A stretch of DNA of 6,566 bases from Rhodothermota bacterium (GTDB taxonomy: Bacteria > Hydrogenedentota > Hydrogenedentia > Hydrogenedentales > GCA-2746185): positions 1-6,566 of the forward strand of contig VFKU01000598.1 of assembly GCA_009885415.1 (NCBI GenBank). The letters are read 5' to 3'. The notes below the pieces were generated by a model. It was not told the DNA's origin and did no database searches. It saw only the letters and a program-made list of their open reading frames with translations. The position numbers and the translations under genes were made by a program. Below, piece by piece: positions 6,548 to 6,566 of this stretch (position 1 is the first letter of the stretch; each line of letters begins with the position of its first letter).

Positions 6548-6566
6548 AGATCCTTCGCTCCGCTCA
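6548..6566. repeat. Edge of a dispersed intergenic repeat
   Basis: AGATCCTTCGCTCCGCTCA, cut by the window end, matches the start of a short repeat (its other strand reads TGAGCGGAGCGAAGGATCT, usually continued by GTCATCC-type sequence) that I know from intergenic regions of many environmental bacterial genomes. It lies 28 bases after the operon's last stop codon. Only half the unit is visible, so its full structure cannot be judged here. Confidence 0.5.

Overview
The window is GC-rich DNA with all convincing genes on the + strand. It holds four protein-coding genes and one 405-base non-coding gap. Several signs point to a bacterium of the Planctomycetota-Verrucomicrobiota type or a similar environmental lineage (for example Hydrogenedentota). 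These are a very large membrane protein with a periplasmic tail ending in a motif common in hypothetical proteins of those phyla (LETARVALAVERF..AHGALPKSL..LVPDFLPEVP...Y.IGRDGRDD), the type of GntR/ABC operon, and a bacterial neutral ceramidase. This placement comes from family knowledge and was not tested by any search.

Layout. (1) Bases 1-1606 carry the 3' part of a neutral/alkaline ceramidase gene. The true start and the first two zinc-binding histidines lie left of the window. The nucleophile motif, the other metal ligands and a C-terminal beta-sandwich domain are present. (2) Bases 1607-2011 are non-coding: a pyrimidine-rich stretch, an AT-rich block, then a probable promoter with a 24-bp imperfect palindrome (AGTGT...ACACT) that looks like the operator of the gene downstream. 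(3) Bases 2012-6519 form a three-gene operon of YtrA/YtrB type: a short GntR-family (YtrA subfamily) repressor, an ABC ATPase whose start overlaps the repressor's stop by one base, and, 54 bases on, a 1041-residue membrane protein. (4) At the right edge begins a sequence (AGATCCTTCGCTCCGCTCA) that matches a dispersed intergenic repeat seen in many environmental bacteria.

How the genes probably work together. The repressor likely binds its own promoter and releases it when a ligand, perhaps an envelope-active compound, is sensed. The ATPase likely drives the membrane protein. That protein looks like two ABC-2-type permease halves joined in tandem, followed by one extra membrane helix and about 455 extracytoplasmic residues. 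The ceramidase appears to be a separate unit that acts on sphingolipids.

The most unusual points are in the operon. The ATPase has glycine in place of the catalytic Walker B glutamate, and also lacks the usual Q-loop glutamine and the last Q of LSGGQ. The permease is a fusion of tandem transmembrane halves with a large extracytoplasmic region ending in a pseudopilin-like tail. I see no CRISPR array, tRNA, rRNA, insertion sequence or defence system.
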